Part shown: positions 24,495 to 33,891 of the stretch, one piece after another
How positions within the stretch are numbered: position 1 is the first letter of the stretch
Layout of the letters: every line of letters begins with the position of its first letter
Source of the DNA: an uncultured Campylobacter sp.
GTDB lineage: Bacteria > Campylobacterota > Campylobacteria > Campylobacterales > Campylobacteraceae
DNA: 64,000 nucleotides
Direction of reading: 5' to 3'
Assembly: GCF_938045625.1 (NCBI RefSeq)
Contig: NZ_CALIAV010000055.1
Location: forward strand, 1-64,000
Notes under the pieces: generated by a model
The model's input: only the letters and a program-made list of their open reading frames with translations
Told to the model about the DNA's origin: nothing
The model's database searches: none
Position numbers and translations under genes: made by a program

Positions 24495-25669
24495 TGCCCA
24501 ATTTTATAGCTAAAAACGTAAATTTTACTCCAAAAGAGTGCGGCGAGATAAGCTTTTTGTGGGAGGCTCACGGCAGACAGGGCGTTAGTCTCGTTTATAC
24601 AAAAAGCTCTAGCGAGGAGTTTTTTATCACGCTAAAAAAGCGCGAAAACGACTGGGTCGTAAAGGGCGAAAAGCTAACGAAGCCTGCGAAAATAGGGCTT
24701 TTGCAAAATGCTTTGGTGAAATTTAAAGAGCTTTATTGCGATCAAATTTTAAGCGAAGCTATCGCGGTAAAAAATACGCGCCTCACTCAAAAAGACTCAG
24801 CTATTTTTAGCGTGAGCGAGTTGCTTGAAAATTTAAATCAGAGTGAATTTGAGAGCAAATTTATCGAGATCGGATTTGGATCGGGCAGACACTTGCTATT
24901 TCAGGCTGAAAACAACCCAAATACGCTAGTTATTGGCATCGAGGTCTACAAGCCCTCGCTCGAGCAGGTAGCCAAGCTGGCAAAAGCCAAAAATCTAAAC
25001 AACATCATGCTCGTAAACTGCGACGCGAGGCTACTTTTATCGCTTGTGGAGTCAAATTTTATAGATAAAATTTTCCTTCATTTTCCAGTGCCTTGGGACG
25101 ACGCTCCTCATAGGCGTGTGGCGTCGGCTAAATTTGCCCTGGAGTGCGAGCGAACTCTAAAAGTAGGCGGCAAATTTGAGCTGCGAACCGATAGCCGCGA
25201 GTATGCGGACTTTACTTTGACTCAAATTTTAAATTTGAGCGACGCCGACGTGCAAATTTATAAAAACCGCGATCTAAAAGTAAGTAGCAAATATGAAGAC
25301 CGCTGGAAAAGGCACCAAAAAGATATTTACGACGTTATCTTTACCTGCGAAAAGCAAAGCGAACCAAGAGCTGATCAGGGCGAGCTAAAATTTGAAAACG
25401 GCTACGACGCGAGCAAGGTCGCGGCTAAATTTAGCAACCAAACGATAAAAGAAGATGATTTTTTCTTGCATTTGGAAGAAAAATACGAAAAAGACGGCGA
25501 AATTTTGATTCGCACCGCGTTTGGCGCATTTAACGCGCCCGAGCACTGCTATGTTTTGCTCGGCGAAAAAGGCGCGGAATATTTTATAAAAAAGCCGCTC
25601 GTTACGGCTGAAAATTTAAAGGCGCATCTTGCGTTGAAGGAGTATTTGGCGGATGCAAAAAATAATTAG
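24494..25669 (+). CDS. trmB: tRNA (guanine-N7-)-methyltransferase
   Basis: A 391-residue protein, much longer than the usual 220-240 residue TrmB. The SAM-binding motif EIGFGSGRHLLFQAENNP lies near residues 128-145 and HFPVPWDDAPHRRV at about 196-210 corresponds to the family's catalytic FPDPW.K..H.KRR motif, with V and D changes. The extra N-terminal (about 110 residues) and C-terminal (about 90 residues) domains are, as far as I recall, typical of epsilonproteobacterial TrmB. It overlaps flpA by one base and ftsE by 17. Confidence 0.9.
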   Translation: MPNFIAKNVNFTPKECGEISFLWEAHGRQGVSLVYTKSSSEEFFITLKKRENDWVVKGEKLTKPAKIGLLQNALVKFKELYCDQILSEAIAVKNTRLTQKDSAIFSVSELLENLNQSEFESKFIEIGFGSGRHLLFQAENNPNTLVIGIEVYKPSLEQVAKLAKAKNLNNIMLVNCDARLLLSLVESNFIDKIFLHFPVPWDDAPHRRVASAKFALECERTLKVGGKFELRTDSREYADFTLTQILNLSDADVQIYKNRDLKVSSKYEDRWKRHQKDIYDVIFTCEKQSEPRADQGELKFENGYDASKVAAKFSNQTIKEDDFFLHLEEKYEKDGEILIRTAFGAFNAPEHCYVLLGEKGAEYFIKKPLVTAENLKAHLALKEYLADAKNN

Positions 25670-26324
25670 CGCAAGCGGGCTTTGCCTAGGATACGAGGGC
25701 TGCGAAAAGCTCATAACGGACGCAAAATTTGACATTTACGCCAATGATTTCGTTTTTATCACCGGGCAAAGCGGTAGCGGCAAATCGACGCTTTTAAAAT
25801 CTTTTTACGGCGAGATAAAACCAAGTGCTGGCTCGCTAAACGTCTGCCTAACCGATATGATGAATCTAGGCGGGCAAAATCTGGATAAACTAAGGCAGCG
25901 CATCGGCGTAGTTTTTCAAAACTACCGCCTGATAAGCGAGTGGAATATCGAAAAAAATGTGATGCTGCCGCTGATGATAAAAGGTCTTAGCGCTAACGTT
26001 TGTAAAAATCAGGCGACCAAGCTTTTAAAGCACGTAAATTTGCTCCACAGAGCGCACAAATATCCAAACGAGCTAAGCGGCGGCGAACAGCAGCGAGCCG
26101 CGATGGCTAGGGCACTCGCGCATAATCCAAATTTGCTACTTTGCGACGAGCCGACGGGTAGCCTTGATGAATACTCAAGCGACGTTATCTGGGGACTTTT
26201 GCGTTCGGCTAAGGAGTTTTTGGGTACCTGCATCGTGGTCGTCACGCACAGGGTGCCAAGCTCGCTAAGAGTACCCTATAGACATCTTGCTATAGAAAAT
26301 GGACGCCTATATGAAATTCCTTAA
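25653..26324 (+). CDS. ftsE: Cell-division ABC ATPase
   Basis: A 223-residue ABC ATPase. Walker A GQSGSGKST is near residue 37, the signature is LSGGEQQR, and Walker B is LLLCDEPTGSLDEYSS, all intact. With FtsX it forms the divisome complex that drives EnvC-type activators. It starts inside trmB and overlaps ftsX by 26 bp, a tightly coupled cluster. Confidence 0.94.
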   Translation: MQKIISASGLCLGYEGCEKLITDAKFDIYANDFVFITGQSGSGKSTLLKSFYGEIKPSAGSLNVCLTDMMNLGGQNLDKLRQRIGVVFQNYRLISEWNIEKNVMLPLMIKGLSANVCKNQATKLLKHVNLLHRAHKYPNELSGGEQQRAAMARALAHNPNLLLCDEPTGSLDEYSSDVIWGLLRSAKEFLGTCIVVVTHRVPSSLRVPYRHLAIENGRLYEIP

Positions 26325-27120
26325 AAACCACTTAAGCACTATAATTCCGCTTATGGCGTTACTCGTGGGCATTCAGTTTATATTGCTAGTCGGGCGAGTG
26401 GTGGACGAGTACGAGTCCGTGATGAATAAAGACTACAACATCATCATCGTAAGTCAAAACGAGCTAAACGCTACCGACGTAAAGCCGCTCATTCATACGT
26501 TTGAATCTCTTGAACCGCTTAGTTCAAAGCCCGTACTAGAGAAGCTCTCTAAAGATATTTCATCAAAAAATATCGCCGTTTTGCAAAATGCGTTGCCTAA
26601 ATTTTACTCGCTAAAGCTAAATGCCTTTCCAAGCACCCAATATATGCAAGAGATAAAGGATAAAATTTCAAAGATTAACGGCGTGAGCAGGGTTGAGACA
26701 TTTTCAAAAACGCATGATAAAATTTATAAAATCATGCAGCTGATTAAAAATATTTCGGCGATATTTTCGGGGTTAATCGGGTTAATCGGGCTTATGCTCA
26801 TCGCAAAACAGATGCGAATTTGGCTATACGAGCACAAGGAGCGCATAGAGATAATGACGCTACTGGGAGCTCCGTCGTGGCTAAAATCGGGCGCGTTATA
26901 CAAAAACGCGTTGTTTGATTCGTTTATAGCGACCGTTTTGGTGGCGGTTTTTTACATTATCTTGCCGGATTTGCAGCCCGTTAAAGAGGTCGCTGCGGAT
27001 CTAAATATAAATTTGCCAGCGATTGATCTGCTTTACGAGGGCGGAGTACTGCTAGGCGTTTCGCTTGTGATTAGTTTTTTAGCCGTTTATCTCGTAACCA
27101 GAAAAGCAACGGCGATATGA
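26299..27120 (+). CDS. ftsX: Cell-division ABC transporter permease
   Basis: A 273-residue protein with the FtsX layout: a short cytoplasmic N terminus, TM1 (about 14-32), a periplasmic domain (about 33-145) and three more TM segments (about 152-170, 205-225 and 240-265). Neither possible start (26299, or 26311 giving MKFLKNH) has a strong ribosome binding site, since both lie inside ftsE. It transmits FtsE ATP hydrolysis to the periplasmic activator encoded immediately downstream. It ends in an ATGA overlap with that gene. Confidence 0.93.
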   Translation: MDAYMKFLKNHLSTIIPLMALLVGIQFILLVGRVVDEYESVMNKDYNIIIVSQNELNATDVKPLIHTFESLEPLSSKPVLEKLSKDISSKNIAVLQNALPKFYSLKLNAFPSTQYMQEIKDKISKINGVSRVETFSKTHDKIYKIMQLIKNISAIFSGLIGLIGLMLIAKQMRIWLYEHKERIEIMTLLGAPSWLKSGALYKNALFDSFIATVLVAVFYIILPDLQPVKEVAADLNINLPAIDLLYEGGVLLGVSLVISFLAVYLVTRKATAI

Positions 27121-28367
27121 GAAAAATTTACGTTTTGCTGGCCGCCATGATTTGCTTAAACGCGAGCACGGGCGAAAAGATAAAAAATCAAACGACCTAT
27201 CTCGAGTCCTCAAAAGAGCTCGAAAAGCAGCTAAACAAAAAGCTCGACGACCTGGCCGGCGACATACTCGGCGGCGAAAAAAGCGTCAAGCAAACCGACG
27301 ACAAGATGAAAGAGCTCATCGTCCAAATAGCGCAGCTGGAAAATAGCGCAAAAAGCGCTAGCGGCGAGCTTGACGAGCTAGTAAAGCAAAACAAAGACCT
27401 AACGCAAAGTCAAAAAAATATCCAAAAAAGTATCGTGCGTATCATCTCGGACGAGTTTTCTTTCGACCTTATAATGCCAAAAGAGTACGAGGAGGGCGTG
27501 GATAGCATCATCGCGACTGAGATTTTAAGCAAGCTAAACTCGGTGCTAAAGGATGATTTTAACGAGCTAGCCAAGCAGTACGAAAGCACGCAAAATTTGA
27601 TAAAAACCCAAAACGATAAGATAGACGGGATAAAGTCAAATTTAAAAACCTTTAAATTTAAGCAAGCTGAGCTCGTTTCCTTGCAAGATAAGCAGATGAA
27701 AACGCTGGCAAATTTAAAGCGGGATAAGGAAATTTATCAAAAGCAACTCTCTCGCCTGCAAGCTCAACAGGACGAAATCAGAAAGACGCTAGAAGAGCTA
27801 AAAATCGTCGCAAAAAGAGAGAGCGAGGAGGCCAAAAAAGCTCTGGCTGCACAAAGAGCGGCTGAGGCTAAAGCTCAAAAAAATAAGAAAGATAAAAAAG
27901 GCGAGGCCGTGGCAAGCGCATCTGAGGGCGACGTGAAGCAGTTTGGCTCAAGCTATCAAACGAGTCTTGTTAAAAAATACAGCGGTGAAAAGACTATCGC
28001 GCCGCTTGACGGCTTTACGGTTAAACAAAAATTCGGCAACTATGTAGATCCCATCTATAACATCAAAATTTTTAACGAATCGGTCGTGCTTAGCGCAAAT
28101 TCGGCCGACGCAAAGGTAAAAAGCGTCTTTAACGGCAAAGTGGTCTTTGCTAAAGAAACTGCGATGCTAGATAAAGTAGTCATCATCGAAAATCCAAACG
28201 GCATCCACACGATCTACGCGCACCTTAGCCAGATCGCCCCTACCGTAAAAGTGGGCGCAAAAGTGCAAAAAGGCTACGTCATCGGGCGCGTGCAGCGAGA
28301 TCTAACCTTTGAAGTTACGCAGAAAAACTACCACATAGACCCCCTTGAGCTAATCAGCCTAAAATAG
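27117..28367 (+). CDS. EnvC-like murein hydrolase activator (degenerate LytM)
   Basis: A 416-residue exported protein. A signal peptide (1-17) is followed by a long coiled coil (about 20-260) and a C-terminal LytM/M23 domain (about 290-416). The catalytic pattern is lost: the first zinc-ligand HxxxD region reads IYNIKIFNES and the second histidine motif reads LTFEVTQ instead of LHFE. This is the hallmark of EnvC-type activators rather than enzymes. Its position after ftsEX supports a role in amidase activation; the likely target, AmiA, is encoded at 33875. Confidence 0.88.
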   Translation: MRKIYVLLAAMICLNASTGEKIKNQTTYLESSKELEKQLNKKLDDLAGDILGGEKSVKQTDDKMKELIVQIAQLENSAKSASGELDELVKQNKDLTQSQKNIQKSIVRIISDEFSFDLIMPKEYEEGVDSIIATEILSKLNSVLKDDFNELAKQYESTQNLIKTQNDKIDGIKSNLKTFKFKQAELVSLQDKQMKTLANLKRDKEIYQKQLSRLQAQQDEIRKTLEELKIVAKRESEEAKKALAAQRAAEAKAQKNKKDKKGEAVASASEGDVKQFGSSYQTSLVKKYSGEKTIAPLDGFTVKQKFGNYVDPIYNIKIFNESVVLSANSADAKVKSVFNGKVVFAKETAMLDKVVIIENPNGIHTIYAHLSQIAPTVKVGAKVQKGYVIGRVQRDLTFEVTQKNYHIDPLELISLK

Positions 28368-28409
28368 CACCTGCGCGCCGAGATTAGCAAAATTTAAAGC
28401 AAATTTAGC

Positions 28410-28415
28410 TAGAAT
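28410..28415 (+). promoter_or_regulatory. Possible -10 box for pyrH-rpoZ-spoT
   Basis: TAGAAT lies 24-29 bp upstream of the pyrH ATG, in the 71-bp gap after the envC-like gene, where a new transcription unit is plausible. Confidence 0.35.
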
Positions 28416-28438
28416 CCGAAAATTTAAGGAGATGAAAA

Positions 28439-29158
28439 ATGGAGCGAAAAAAGCGAATTTTAGTTAAATTTTCAGGCGAGGCGCTAGCTGGAGACAGCGG
28501 CTTTGGCATAGATAACGCGGTGCTTAAATTTATCGCAAAACAGATCAAAGAGCTAGTCGAAAAGGGCATCCAGGTGGGCATCGTCATCGGCGGAGGTAAC
28601 ATCATACGCGGCGTTAGCGCGGCTAGAGACGGCATCATAAAGCGCACCAGCGGTGATCACATGGGCATGCTAGCTACCGTGATAAACTCTATCGCGATGA
28701 GAGAAGCGCTAGAGAGCGTAGGTCTGGACGTGCGCGTACAAAGCGCGATAAAGATGGAAGCCATCTGTGAAACCTTCATTGTCGGACGCGCGAACAGACA
28801 CCTTGAAAAAGGTCGCGTCGTGATCTTTGCTGCGGGAACAGGAAATCCGTTTTTCACTACTGATACGGCGGCTACACTGCGCGCTATCGAGATAGATTCA
28901 GATATGATAATCAAAGCTACGAAAGTAGACGGCGTTTACGACAAAGACCCGCATAAATTTGAAAACGCGAAGCTCCTAAAAGAGCTAAACTACGAGCTTG
29001 CTATGAGTGATGATATCAAAGTGATGGACGATACTGCTATCGCGCTAGCTAAGGATAATTCGCTACCGATCTTGGTGTGCAATATGTTTAAAGACGGAAA
29101 CCTGCTCAAAATCATACAAGGCGACGAGAGTGCGTTTTGCTCTATCGTAAGAAATTAA
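28439..29158 (+). CDS. pyrH: UMP kinase
   Basis: A 239-residue amino-acid-kinase-fold enzyme that phosphorylates UMP to UDP. Landmarks: KFSGEALAG at the N terminus, VIGGGNIIRG, AAGTGNPFFTTDTAA and DGVYDKDP. Length is normal. AAGGAG precedes the ATG. It opens a run with rpoZ and spoT, an arrangement I recall from C. jejuni. Confidence 0.96.
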   Translation: MERKKRILVKFSGEALAGDSGFGIDNAVLKFIAKQIKELVEKGIQVGIVIGGGNIIRGVSAARDGIIKRTSGDHMGMLATVINSIAMREALESVGLDVRVQSAIKMEAICETFIVGRANRHLEKGRVVIFAAGTGNPFFTTDTAATLRAIEIDSDMIIKATKVDGVYDKDPHKFENAKLLKELNYELAMSDDIKVMDDTAIALAKDNSLPILVCNMFKDGNLLKIIQGDESAFCSIVRN

Positions 29159-29173
29159 ATTTAAGGAGAATAA

Positions 29174-29392
29174 ATGAGATCTGAAGAAGTAGCGGCAAAG
29201 GCTCTAAAACTCGTCGGAGACGATAGATATAAGCTGGCTCTAGTCGTAGCAAAAAGGGCCGAGGCTCTAGCCGGCGGCGCAAAAAGCTTGCTTGATATCG
29301 ACGTTACTAAGATGAAATTTGCCGATATCGCCCTACGCGAGATAGCTGAGGGCAAGATAGCTTTAGAGGGTATAGTTGAAGCAGCTAAATAG
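29174..29392 (+). CDS. rpoZ: RNA polymerase omega subunit
   Basis: A 72-residue protein with the omega fold: an RSEEVAAKALKLVGDDRYKLALVVAKRAEAL helix pair, and IALREIAEGKI. It stabilises the beta' subunit. AAGGAG precedes the ATG. The spoT gene starts 17 bp before its stop. The rpoZ-spoT pair is widely conserved. Confidence 0.95.
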   Translation: MRSEEVAAKALKLVGDDRYKLALVVAKRAEALAGGAKSLLDIDVTKMKFADIALREIAEGKIALEGIVEAAK

Positions 29393-31574
29393 CGGATTTT
29401 TACTAGAACAATTAATCGACGATATAACCGCTTGCAAGGACGTCGCTCAGGCGAGGCAGTTACTTAGCGAGCTGATAATTTTTACGCCGAATTTAGAGCG
29501 AGCGATCGAGTGCTGCGTTATCTCGCATGCCGGACAGTTTAGAAAAAGCGGCGAACCGTATGCTATACACCCTATCCTAGTGTCCTGCATCGTGGCGCAC
29601 ATGGGCGGGGACGAGGATATGATTATCGCCGCCTTGCTTCATGACGTGGTTGAGGATACGGATAGATCGATAGAGAGCGTGCGAGAGGACTTTGGCGAAG
29701 AGGTCGCAAAGCTAGTCGAGGGACTAACAAAAATCGTAGCCATCAGAGAAGATAAGCTCGCAAGCTCGGAGTCAAACGAGCGTTTGGCGGCGTCTGCGAT
29801 GACATTTCGCAAGATGTTGCTAATATCTATCGAGGACGTGAGAGTGCTCGTGGTAAAGCTTTGCGATAGGCTACACAACATGCTAACCCTGCAAGCTTTG
29901 CGTCCTGAAAAGCAAAAGCGAATCGCTGAAGAGACGCTGATGGTTTATGCTCCGATCGCGCATAGGCTAGGCATTTCGTCGATCAAAAACGTGCTTGAGG
30001 ATCTTAGCTTTAAGTATGCTTTGCCAGAAGAGTACAAAAAAATCGACGACTACTTAACCGAGCACAAACAGCAACTTGTGCTAAAGCTAAACGCGTTTAC
30101 CGATAAAATTTTTCAAATTTTACTCAAAAACGGCTTTAGCGAAAACGACTTTGAGATACAAAAACGTATCAAACATCACTACTCGATTTACTTAAAAATG
30201 CAGCGAAAAGGCATCTCGATCGAGGAGGTGCTAGACCTGCTAGCTGCGCGCGTACTGGTTAAAGAGCCGCAGGATTGCTATTTGGTACTTGGAAATTTGC
30301 ATATAAATTTTAACCCTCTAATCTCGCGTTTTAAAGACTACGTCGCGCTTCCGAAGCAAAACGGCTACCAAACGATACACACTACGATATTTGATAACAA
30401 AAGCATCTTTGAGGTTCAAATTCGTACTTTTGACATGCATAAAACCGCAGAGTACGGCGTCGCGGCGCACTGGAAATATAAAAGCGGCGGCTTTTTAAAC
30501 CCGAAACTTGACTGGCTAAGCGATATCAGCGGCATAGAAAACGGCATGGAGGAAGCAAGCGAAAACCCCGAGGAGCTCTACGAATACGCAAAAGACAGCC
30601 TCTACGTCGAGGACGTCGCGGTTTATTCGCCAAAGGGCGATATATTTACGCTACCGCGCGGCGCAACGGCGCTTGACTACGCTTACGAGATACACACGCA
30701 CGTAGGCTTGCATGCTAAAGAAGCCTACGTAAACCGCGTGCGCGTGCCGCTACTAACGGAGCTAAAAAACGGCGATATCGTGAGTATCGTAACCGGAGAT
30801 GAGCCAAAATACCGCTGTTCGTGGCTAGGCAGCGTAAAAACCGGTAAGGCTAGAGCCACGATTCGATCGTACTGCAAGCAAAAGATAAGAGATATCAACA
30901 ATATGGTCGCGATCGAAATTTTAAGCGGCATTTTCGCGGTACCTTCAACAACCATCGAGCAGTGGCTAGAGACTGAAAATTTGACCAAGAAAATTTTTAG
31001 AGCCGCGTTTGACTCGGTTTACCTACAAGATGTGGTCAATGCGCTAAAAAAATATGTAAAAAGAGACCGTCCGTTTGCTATCGCGATGACGGATAAATAT
31101 AACGTCAAAAAGCAAAAATTTGAAAACATCGTGATCTACTCGAATCACAAGATAAACAGCATCGAGTTTGATTACTGCTGCAATCCAAAGCGCGGCGACG
31201 ATATCGTGGGATTTAGAAACTATCACCATGTCACCGTCCACCACAAGCTTTGCGAGCGGTTTATGAAGCTAGCCGAAGAAAAAAACGAGATGATTTTCGT
31301 CAAATGGACGCGAGTCGCTCCGCATAGATTTAAGATTATCTTGAGCCTAGAAAACAGACGCGGGTCGCTTGCGGAGTTTTTGACATATATGGCAAAAATG
31401 CAGGTCGATCTCGTAACTATCAGCCTCACCGAAACTAGAGAGGCGACGGCGGACTTTTTTGAGCTGACGATCGAGCTTGGCGAAAATTTGAACGTAAACG
31501 AGATAAAAGAACGACTAAGAGATCGCTACAAGATCATCGACTTCGTGTCGCTTGACGACGCATACGGACATTAA
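29376..31574 (+). CDS. spoT: Bifunctional (p)ppGpp synthetase/hydrolase
   Basis: A 732-residue Rel/Spo homolog. The HD hydrolase domain (about 45-195) shows HPILV and ALLHDVVEDT with the metal HD pair. The synthetase domain (about 235-350) includes RIKHHYSIYLKM and QNGYQTIHTT. A TGS domain (about 405-465, VYSPKGDIFTLPRGATALDYAY) and a C-terminal ACT domain (from about 655) follow. Having both HD and synthetase motifs intact fits a single bifunctional enzyme, as usual in this class. The TTG start at 29376 overlaps rpoZ and is preceded by AGAGGG. Confidence 0.95.
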   Translation: MKQLNSGFLLEQLIDDITACKDVAQARQLLSELIIFTPNLERAIECCVISHAGQFRKSGEPYAIHPILVSCIVAHMGGDEDMIIAALLHDVVEDTDRSIESVREDFGEEVAKLVEGLTKIVAIREDKLASSESNERLAASAMTFRKMLLISIEDVRVLVVKLCDRLHNMLTLQALRPEKQKRIAEETLMVYAPIAHRLGISSIKNVLEDLSFKYALPEEYKKIDDYLTEHKQQLVLKLNAFTDKIFQILLKNGFSENDFEIQKRIKHHYSIYLKMQRKGISIEEVLDLLAARVLVKEPQDCYLVLGNLHINFNPLISRFKDYVALPKQNGYQTIHTTIFDNKSIFEVQIRTFDMHKTAEYGVAAHWKYKSGGFLNPKLDWLSDISGIENGMEEASENPEELYEYAKDSLYVEDVAVYSPKGDIFTLPRGATALDYAYEIHTHVGLHAKEAYVNRVRVPLLTELKNGDIVSIVTGDEPKYRCSWLGSVKTGKARATIRSYCKQKIRDINNMVAIEILSGIFAVPSTTIEQWLETENLTKKIFRAAFDSVYLQDVVNALKKYVKRDRPFAIAMTDKYNVKKQKFENIVIYSNHKINSIEFDYCCNPKRGDDIVGFRNYHHVTVHHKLCERFMKLAEEKNEMIFVKWTRVAPHRFKIILSLENRRGSLAEFLTYMAKMQVDLVTISLTETREATADFFELTIELGENLNVNEIKERLRDRYKIIDFVSLDDAYGH

Positions 31575-31591
31575 TAAATTTAGGAGAGAAA

Positions 31592-32800
31592 ATGGGCGAA
31601 AATTTGAACAAAATAATGAGCGATATAAAAAAAGGCGTCGCCGAGATGATAGACGAGGAGCGCGTCGAAAATTTAGTAAAAAACTACTATGAAAAGGGCG
31701 AAAATTTCTACGTTAAAGCAGGTTTTGATCCGACGGCTCCGGATCTACACCTGGGCCACACTGTAGTGCTTCAAAAGATGGCTCTTTTGCAAAAGCATGG
31801 AGCGATAGTGCAGTTTTTGATAGGCGATTTCACGGGGCAAATCGGCGATCCTAGCGGCAAAAGTCAGACGCGAAAAAAGCTAGACCGCGAGACCGTGGCG
31901 GCAAATGCTAAAACCTACGAGGAGCAGGTTTTTAAAATCCTAGACCCGCAAAAAACTAAGATAATGTTTAACTCCAAGTGGCTAAACGAGCTGGGAGCCG
32001 CGGGCATCGTGGAACTAACTAGCACCTTTGCGGTGGCTAGGATGCTTGAGCGCGATGATTTCGAAAAAAGATATAAAAGCGGCGCCTCGATCTCGATTAG
32101 CGAATTTTTATATCCGCTCCTTCAGGGCTACGACAGCGTCGCGATGAAGTGCGATATCGAGATGGGCGGTACGGATCAGAAATTTAACCTTTTAATGGGG
32201 CGAACCTTGCAGCGAGTTTACAACGTCGGCAAAGAACAAGCCGTCATCATGATGCCGCTTTTAGAGGGGCTTGACGGCGTAAATAAAATGAGTAAGAGCC
32301 TAGGAAACTACATCGGCGTGACCGACGAGCCAAACGATATGTTTGCTAAGGTTTTAAGCGTGAGCGACGAGCTGATGTGGCGCTGGTACGAGCTTCTTAG
32401 CGAAAAAAGCACGGAAGAAATCGCAAATTTGAAAGCGGACGTAGCTAGCGGCAAAGCTCACCCAAAAGCCGTAAAAGAGGCTCTCGCGCTAGAAATCACG
32501 GCTAGATATAACGGCGAGGCGGTGGCGAAAGAGGCAAAGGCCGAATTTGACCGCGTGCATTCGCAAAATTTGATCCCGACCGAGATGGACGAGTTTGAGC
32601 TCTTGGCTCCCGCTTGGATCGTGCAAGCGCTCACTCACTGCGGACTATGCGCTAGCAGCTCTCAGGCGCGCCGAGACATCGCGGCAAACGCCGTCAGCCT
32701 AAATCAAGAAAAGATCGCCGACGAGCAGCTAAAGCTGGGCGCTGGCGAATACGTCTTGCAGGTCGGCAAGCGTAAATTTGCAAAACTAAAGGTAACCTGA
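31592..32800 (+). CDS. tyrS: Tyrosyl-tRNA synthetase
   Basis: A 402-residue class I synthetase. HLGH lies at residues 53-56 and KMSKS at about 230-234; SEFLYPLLQGYDS forms part of the Tyr pocket. The C-terminal S4-like domain (about 340-402, LCASSSQARRDIAANAVSLN) binds tRNA. AGGAGA precedes the ATG. The stop shares one base with the next start. Confidence 0.96.
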   Translation: MGENLNKIMSDIKKGVAEMIDEERVENLVKNYYEKGENFYVKAGFDPTAPDLHLGHTVVLQKMALLQKHGAIVQFLIGDFTGQIGDPSGKSQTRKKLDRETVAANAKTYEEQVFKILDPQKTKIMFNSKWLNELGAAGIVELTSTFAVARMLERDDFEKRYKSGASISISEFLYPLLQGYDSVAMKCDIEMGGTDQKFNLLMGRTLQRVYNVGKEQAVIMMPLLEGLDGVNKMSKSLGNYIGVTDEPNDMFAKVLSVSDELMWRWYELLSEKSTEEIANLKADVASGKAHPKAVKEALALEITARYNGEAVAKEAKAEFDRVHSQNLIPTEMDEFELLAPAWIVQALTHCGLCASSSQARRDIAANAVSLNQEKIADEQLKLGAGEYVLQVGKRKFAKLKVT

Positions 32801-33891
32801 TGCAACCCGTAAAAATCGGAAAATACGATATAAAATACCCGATAATCCAAGGCGGAATGGGGCTTGGTATCAGTTGGGATAGGCTCGCTGGAAACGTCAG
32901 CCTAGAAGGTGGCCTAGGCGTCATAAGCTCGGTAGGAACGGGCTACTACGAAGGGCGAAAATATATCACCAAAGAGCTAAACGCAAAGCCCTACGGCAGC
33001 GGAAATTTCTACTCGCGAGAGGGGCTAAAAGCCGTCATTGATAATGCGCGTAAAATTTGCGGCGATAGGCCTCTTGGGGTCAATATTTTGTACGCCAGCA
33101 ACGACTACGAGCGTATCGTAAAAGACGCCTGCGACCACGGCATAAACGTGATCATCACGGGCGCTGGGCTACCGACGAATTTGCCAGAATTTACAGTAGA
33201 CTACCCAGACGTGGCTTTGGTTCCTATCGTGTCCTCGGCAAAGGCGCTAAAAATCATCTGCAAACGCTGGCAAGGGCGCTACGGCAGGCTTCCAGACGCG
33301 GTGGTGCTCGAGGGGCCTCTTAGCGGCGGGCACCAGGGATTTACATACGAGCAGTGTATCGATCCCGCGTACAGCCTGGAAAATTTGATAACGCCAGTTA
33401 GCGAAGAGATAAAGCAGTGGGGCGATTTTCCGCTATTTGCGGCGGGCGGTATCTGGGATAAAAATGATATCGATAAGGCTATCTCGCTTGGCGCAAACGG
33501 CGTACAGATGGGCACTCGCTTTATCGGTACGCACGAGTGCGACGCTAGTGAGGAGTTTAAGCAAGTGTTGCTAGCGGCCAAAAAAGAGGACATCGAGCTG
33601 ATCAAAAGCCCGGTAGGCTACCCTGCGCGCGGCGTTAGGACGAATTTAATAAACCTAGTCGATAAGCGCCAGGGTCCAAAAATCAGCTGCGTAAGCAACT
33701 GCGTAAGCCCGTGCCAGCGCGGCAAGGAAGCCAAAGAAGTCGGCTACTGTATCGCAGACCGTCTTTACGACGCATTCGCGGGACGAAAGGACACGGGGCT
33801 GTTTTTTACCGGCGCCAACGGATACAAGCTAAACGAGATAATAAGCGTGAAAGAACTATTTGAAAAACTGATAAATGGCGAAGATAGTTAA
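32800..33891 (+). CDS. Nitronate monooxygenase / FabK-like flavoprotein
   Basis: A 363-residue FMN-binding TIM-barrel protein of the 2-nitropropane dioxygenase family. Landmarks: PIIQGGMGLGIS at the N terminus, VIITGAGLPTNLPEF, GPLSGGHQGF (the conserved GGH) and AAGGIWDKNDIDKAISLGANGVQMGTRF. Such enzymes detoxify nitronates; some members act as enoyl-ACP reductases (FabK), and the two cannot be separated by eye. A C-terminal Cys cluster (SCVSNCVSPCQRG) is notable. Confidence 0.88.
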   Translation: MQPVKIGKYDIKYPIIQGGMGLGISWDRLAGNVSLEGGLGVISSVGTGYYEGRKYITKELNAKPYGSGNFYSREGLKAVIDNARKICGDRPLGVNILYASNDYERIVKDACDHGINVIITGAGLPTNLPEFTVDYPDVALVPIVSSAKALKIICKRWQGRYGRLPDAVVLEGPLSGGHQGFTYEQCIDPAYSLENLITPVSEEIKQWGDFPLFAAGGIWDKNDIDKAISLGANGVQMGTRFIGTHECDASEEFKQVLLAAKKEDIELIKSPVGYPARGVRTNLINLVDKRQGPKISCVSNCVSPCQRGKEAKEVGYCIADRLYDAFAGRKDTGLFFTGANGYKLNEIISVKELFEKLINGEDS